Source: Acanthochlamys bracteata (lineage: Eukaryota; Streptophyta; Magnoliopsida; Pandanales; Velloziaceae). Taken from it: 64,000 nt of DNA. Each line of letters starts with the position of its first letter. Position 1 is the stretch's first letter. The position numbers and the translations under genes are program-made. The notes under the pieces are model-generated. The model was given only the letters and a program-made list of their open reading frames with translations, did not search any database and was not told the DNA's origin. Location: assembly GCA_019914995.1 (NCBI GenBank), contig CM034143.1, forward strand, positions 1,118,501 through 1,182,500. Direction: 5' to 3'. Positions 59,581 to 64,000 of the stretch are shown here, piece after piece.

Positions 59581-62500
59581 TGTTTATCTTATGCCCTGTC
59601 TGACTCATTCCTGGGCTAAAGCCAAAAGTCATGCTTTAAGAAAGCAGTCTCAGGTTATTGTGGCTATCCTTTTTAGCTGGAATGGCATACCTTATCTATA
59701 GGTTCTTGTATCTTGCTGTAGGGTCAGCTCTTGGTATTTTTAGGTTAGGTGTTGACAGTGCTTCATCATAGCGCAGTTAAGTGATGATATTTTCTTGTAC
59801 TTCAAGATTTTAATTATCTAGCAATTGATGGTCAACCCCCTTAAGCTTAAATTCTTTCAGAAATGTGCTTTTATCTTGGAAGGATTCAAAACGACACAGT
59901 TTCACAAATGAAGTGCTTGTGCATGTGAAACGATAATGTATGTTTTACGTTTTACAATCTGATGAGCTTATTTAATAGTTTTATTTTCCTTAAAAGTACG
60001 GAAGTTATGCATATTTATGTTACCAGCTACACCAATGTAGTTTCAGATGCTTTATTGTCTTCGAGGAATATAGGGTTTGGAATTCTTGACACTTTTTGAT
60101 GCTTGCATCTTCAGGTGATTTATGTGAAAAAAAAATGTACTTCACATGAGACTTGGTTATAAAGTACGTTTTGTATTAGTAATTAAGGATTGTGAGCTTC
60201 TTATCAAATACATTCTAGGCAACTTTATTCCGCACTTTCTCCAAGTCATAATATTTCTCATTCTACATGTGTTGAAAATGTGGCATATCCTAAGACACTT
60301 TTTGCCTTTCCTTAAAAATCCTATAAAAATATGACAGGACGCAAAATCGGGAATGTTGCTAGTGCCCCGGTGTTTGATGAGCAGATTTGGAGGTTCTTGC
60401 TTGGTACACTTTCTTAGTTTCTCTAGCTGAAGGAGTGGGATTCTTCTCGTACTGCTATGGCTATGAAATACTAGTTTTGAATGTTGATGCACTTCCAATG
60501 TGAAATTTACGTTGCTGGTGTCTCTCATTTTTTTGGGAAAACCTCTGCAATCTGAAGCCAAAGTGGAATTTTCCAAACCATTGAGAGTACATTAACATGT
60601 GCTACTTTTTGCTATTTGCTGGAGAGTGCAGTTGCCTTTTGGAAAATCTTATCAGCTTATTTTTGTGACTGACACAACTTGTAGTTGTTTATGTAAGGAT
60701 TATTGATAGGTATAGCAAAATACATCAATTTGCTGCTGGCGTTGAAGTTGCCATCTCTTATTTTGCAAGCCAATATATTTTAATATTAACCTTTTCTTGT
60801 AATCCAAACTTCATGGGAGTTGTCTTAAATATTCACTGTAAATTTGAGCATGTCTGATTATACTTCAAATCAATTATCTATAATTTGGACTCTGCAGGAT
60901 AAAAGTGACTCCCAGTCAAGGATAGCATGATACATTGGCTATTTACTCCACCATAACTTGTTTTCCTGATAGGGATGTAGCACAAGGACTCAGTTGCTTT
61001 GGCAGGAATGGAGACTGACATCGTGGCTGATCTCCCCCGTGCACATGCTTCTTTATGCTTCTTTCTTCCTTTCAGTTAATTGTATAACTAAGTAGTTCGA
61101 ATGAGCCTTCTCCATCTAAATTGTACATCTGCTCCCTTTGGTTCATATGGACTTCAAAGTGAAGATTGCTAACAGATTCTACTAATTTGCTTGACAGTGT
61201 TGTACTATTTCCTTCTTGACCTTTGTGGAACTCAGTTGTTTGAGAAGCCATTGTGATGGGAGTTTTTAATAGCATCTGAATCTTTGATGTAATTCATTAG
61301 TTGGTTAGGTTTTTTGTTTTGGGGCCTTGAACTAATATCAAATTATACCAAGGTCTTCGAATCTGGTAGGCATTACTAAATTTGGAAACCAATGTGCATA
61401 AGTTGTTTGCTCTTCAGTTGAGTGAATGCTGGCAGCTTGTCAGGTGGTAATCCAGGTTCTTTTGATAGTGGAAAATATATGTCAATGGATTCAAAATAGA
61501 GTAGGATTAAGACATATTGGTTAGTTGACTCATTACATCAGGGACTTCTTAAGTCAATACTTCTAATTGATAATACTAGTAAGTTGAGAAAGGAGATGAA
61601 TCTTATCTTCTACTTGCTGATATCAACCTTTATCTGTTGCTTTTAGGGGAAGTAATTTTCTTTGAAATTCAAAAAAATAGATACAAGGTAAGCAGATGAT
61701 TAAATTTGGTGTGTATATGTTGCAATGAATAATGCATTGTCAGTACTCTTCCTTTAGTACAAACTTGGAGGAGATGGTGAGTTTCTTTCTTATATTCAAT
61801 TGCAAAACATATTTGATCATTTTTTCTTCTATTGCTGCATTGCTACTTGCCTTTTTGGAAACTCCTTTGAAGTGAGAATAAGCTATTGGTCTTAACTGTT
61901 TTGTTCGCATTCATTATTGGACATGTCTTCATTATCTTTTCTGTTCCTTTCAGACAAACAATATTCATCATCTTAGTGTCTGAGTTATATCGCAAGTGCT
62001 AGACACAAAAATAGGATTTTTCTGTACAACATTAGAACTAATCCATGACAAATTTCTGCTATTGTATCTTCAACGAAGTTCTTATGTTAGAATCTGTATA
62101 TATTATGACCAGTTCTGTCATGGGTCTTAACAATTGAGTTCCTCCAGGTTCCAGATATCTCTTCCAGGCAAGCATTTGATTGCGGACAGAAAACCATGTA
62201 TACCGAAAGGTTTGTAATGATTTAACTTTCTCCGTATTCTTCATTATCCAACATTTGTTTCCACTCCACCAGGGGAAAAACAAGAAGAAAGGTAAAGATT
62301 CGAAATATATTGCATGCCCACCTAAGTGATAAGAAACTGAACTTTTTCTACAGTAAAAAATAGATCTCTTACTTGATAGTATCTAAGAGGTAATAGTATA
62401 TTATCTCAGTGTGGAACCAAGTTCTTGGTGTGATCATTATTGCTGGGTGGTTGTGGTTGAATCCCCAATTGGTGTTATCATTATTCATGACTCACCTCTG

Positions 62501-63400
62501 CACTTTTGCATGCCACTCATATCATTTCATTCTCCCTATCAATTTCTATTTTTCGTTCATCTTTCTGACTGGTTAATTTTCATTCTGCTTCACTAATTTG
62601 TTGGGTAAATTTAACCAGCGTTTCTTTGGACAGTATCTTTCACTGTTTTTATGATGTCTTTTATGTAAATTCATGTTGTTTGTGCACTTAGCATTTCAGA
62701 ATTTGGCAATTGCATCTTTCATGTTGATATGTTTTTTGTGGTTAAAAGCTTGCATTCATCTCTCTTGCAAACAGCAAACTCTGTGATCTAAGATAGCACT
62801 TTAAGCATGCCAATTGCATGAGCTTAAACCTAGTGTTGTTTTCCTTTTATACTCTATCCCAGTTCAGTTAGGATCTATACAAAATGAATAGGGTGCAAGA
62901 CACAGTCTGCTGGAGAAGTATGCTTTTACATACATAAGGTTTTGCTCCTGTGTTGAACTACTTGTATCTGAAGAAGTACAGGATGTTAAGAATGTGTAGA
63001 TATAATTTCTTGCTTGAGTAGTAGTACTGTGAGGGGATCATGGGGACAATGTCTTTGTTTCACTTGATGTGGATCTTGCTTTAATGGCTGCTGTATAGGC
63101 TTTGGGGTTTGTCTTTTATTTGATAGGAACATTTCATTGAGGCACTAAAGGAGAGCACCTCTTTCTTTCAAATGAAATGGGTCCTTCAATTATGACGCAC
63201 ACTGTAAGTCATCTTTTTCCAATCATTTCAAGTCATCCTCTTTTTTTTTCTTTCTTTTTCCATTAGTTGTAGTTTTTATTTTGAAATATAGGAATTTTCC
63301 TTCTGATGTAGATTTCAGTCCATGATCCCCCCTACTAGTAGCAATGCTTTAGCTACGCCCATTAAGGCTCTGGCCATGCTTGAGAAAACTTTTCTCTCCT
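59581..63400 (+). other. 3' flank of pseudouridine synthase with isolated exon-like pieces
   Basis: No gene can be named. The first few hundred bases are probably 3' UTR. Several plus-strand pieces have good splice borders and open frames: about 60349-60417, 61657-61689, 61742-61777, 62146-62209 and 62274-62360. Three neighbouring pieces (61742 onward) join in phase. They could be exons of an unrecognised gene, alternative 3' exons, or chance; the frames are short and AT-rich. Confidence 0.3.
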
Positions 63401-63404
63401 AATT

Positions 63405-64000
63405 TTTTATTTTATATTTTTAATAAAGTTTTTAGATATTGTATAAAATTTTTAAAAATTTTTAATAATACAGAAAATTTTACATTATGAAAATTGTTTA
63501 TTAATTATTATTTTTTTTGAAGTAAAAATAATAAGATTTATTTTAAAAGAATTTTCAAAATATTAATTCTTTTCAAATTTTTTTTTTTCAATAAGCATCG
63601 CTAAATATCTCCTAAAAGGTGCTATGTAGCATACGAGTTTTTTACTTTCTACTGTTGTTTTTATACATGTGTCCACCTGATAAGTAGACGACCTGTCTAT
63701 AGGATCCACTGTTATGGGTTAGTTTGGAAATACTTAAATTAAAAAGTTTTATTCAAAAAAGTTTATGTTACGATTTTTCACAAAAAAATTTGGCTCGTTT
63801 TATTTAGAAAACTAATAAGAATTACATATATAAAAATTTTATAACGTATAATTATATTTTTAAAATTTTAAAAAAACTTTTAAAGTACATTAGAATATTT
63901 ATTAGAAAAAGAAATGTTAAATAAAACGATAAAATTAAATGAAAGTTTTATGAAACAATCCCTAAAGGGGACGTGATGTCGACGCACTGGTAGATATTTA
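63405..64000. other. AT-rich end of the window, MITE-like
   Basis: Two A/T-rich blocks (about 63405-63600 and 63715-63960, with GTTAGTTTGGAAATAC near the start of the second) resemble the recurring MITE-like family. No coding sequence seen. Confidence 0.45.

Noticed and set aside
60157-60576. A 139-codon minus-strand frame
   Set aside because: No recognisable motif, mixed composition and no splice or promoter context; probably chance.
1-64000. LTR retrotransposons or other virus-like elements
   Set aside because: I saw no paired long direct repeats with primer-binding site or polypurine tract, and no gag, protease, integrase or reverse transcriptase motifs in the frames examined.
1-64000. 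CRISPR arrays, operons, bacterial-type insertion sequences
   Set aside because: The window is plant nuclear DNA with introns; no regularly spaced repeats with unique spacers were found.

Overview
The window is nuclear DNA from a dicot-like flowering plant. The evidence is AT-rich intergenic sequence, GT-AG introns, chloroplast-type leader peptides, and plant families such as a HECATE bHLH, SKIP30, TOL, chloroplast adenylate kinase, GUX, pectinesterase and BAHD. I cannot name the species. Exon maps were made by hand from splice sites and reading phase; in every multi-exon gene called intact the exon lengths sum to whole codons.

Layout: a possible 3' end of a gene sits at 21-332. A HEC3-like bHLH (minus) lies at 2974-3795. 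AT-rich DNA follows, with a CACTA-like remnant (4522-5027) and a 139-bp near-perfect palindrome (7847-7985). Two damaged cell-wall genes stand tail to tail: a PME51-like pectinesterase (plus, 8578-10367) and a GUX-like xylan glucuronosyltransferase remnant (minus, about 10510-11640). Next come an ACD11-like GLTP gene (minus, 12478-15142), a plastid AhpC/TSA-like redoxin (plus, 17159-20060), an LRR receptor-kinase fragment, tRNA-Ala(UGC) at 22861-22933, and a TOM1-like VHS/GAT gene (plus, 24138-28673).

The second half holds SKIP30 (minus, 31789-32847, with a 5'-UTR intron of about 1.7 kb), a MIC10-like MICOS gene (minus, 38730-40260), a BAHD acyltransferase with two frame breaks (plus, 44682-46076), chloroplast adenylate kinase (minus, 47650-50390), a 1.7-kb inverted pair of Myb/SANT-like gene remnants of PIF/Harbinger type (51640-53345), the cut-off 5' end of a PP2A scaffold (A) subunit gene (minus), and, head to head with it, a TruA-type tRNA pseudouridine synthase (plus, 54673-59580). 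The last 4.4 kb is 3'-flank with no gene I can name.

The intact genes are unrelated housekeeping or regulatory loci and form no evident pathway. The more unusual material is the series of decayed or truncated genes and the structured repeats: the perfect-looking hairpin, the large palindrome joined to a truncated PP2A gene, and a recurring AT-rich MITE-like family. No convincing new biological system is visible.
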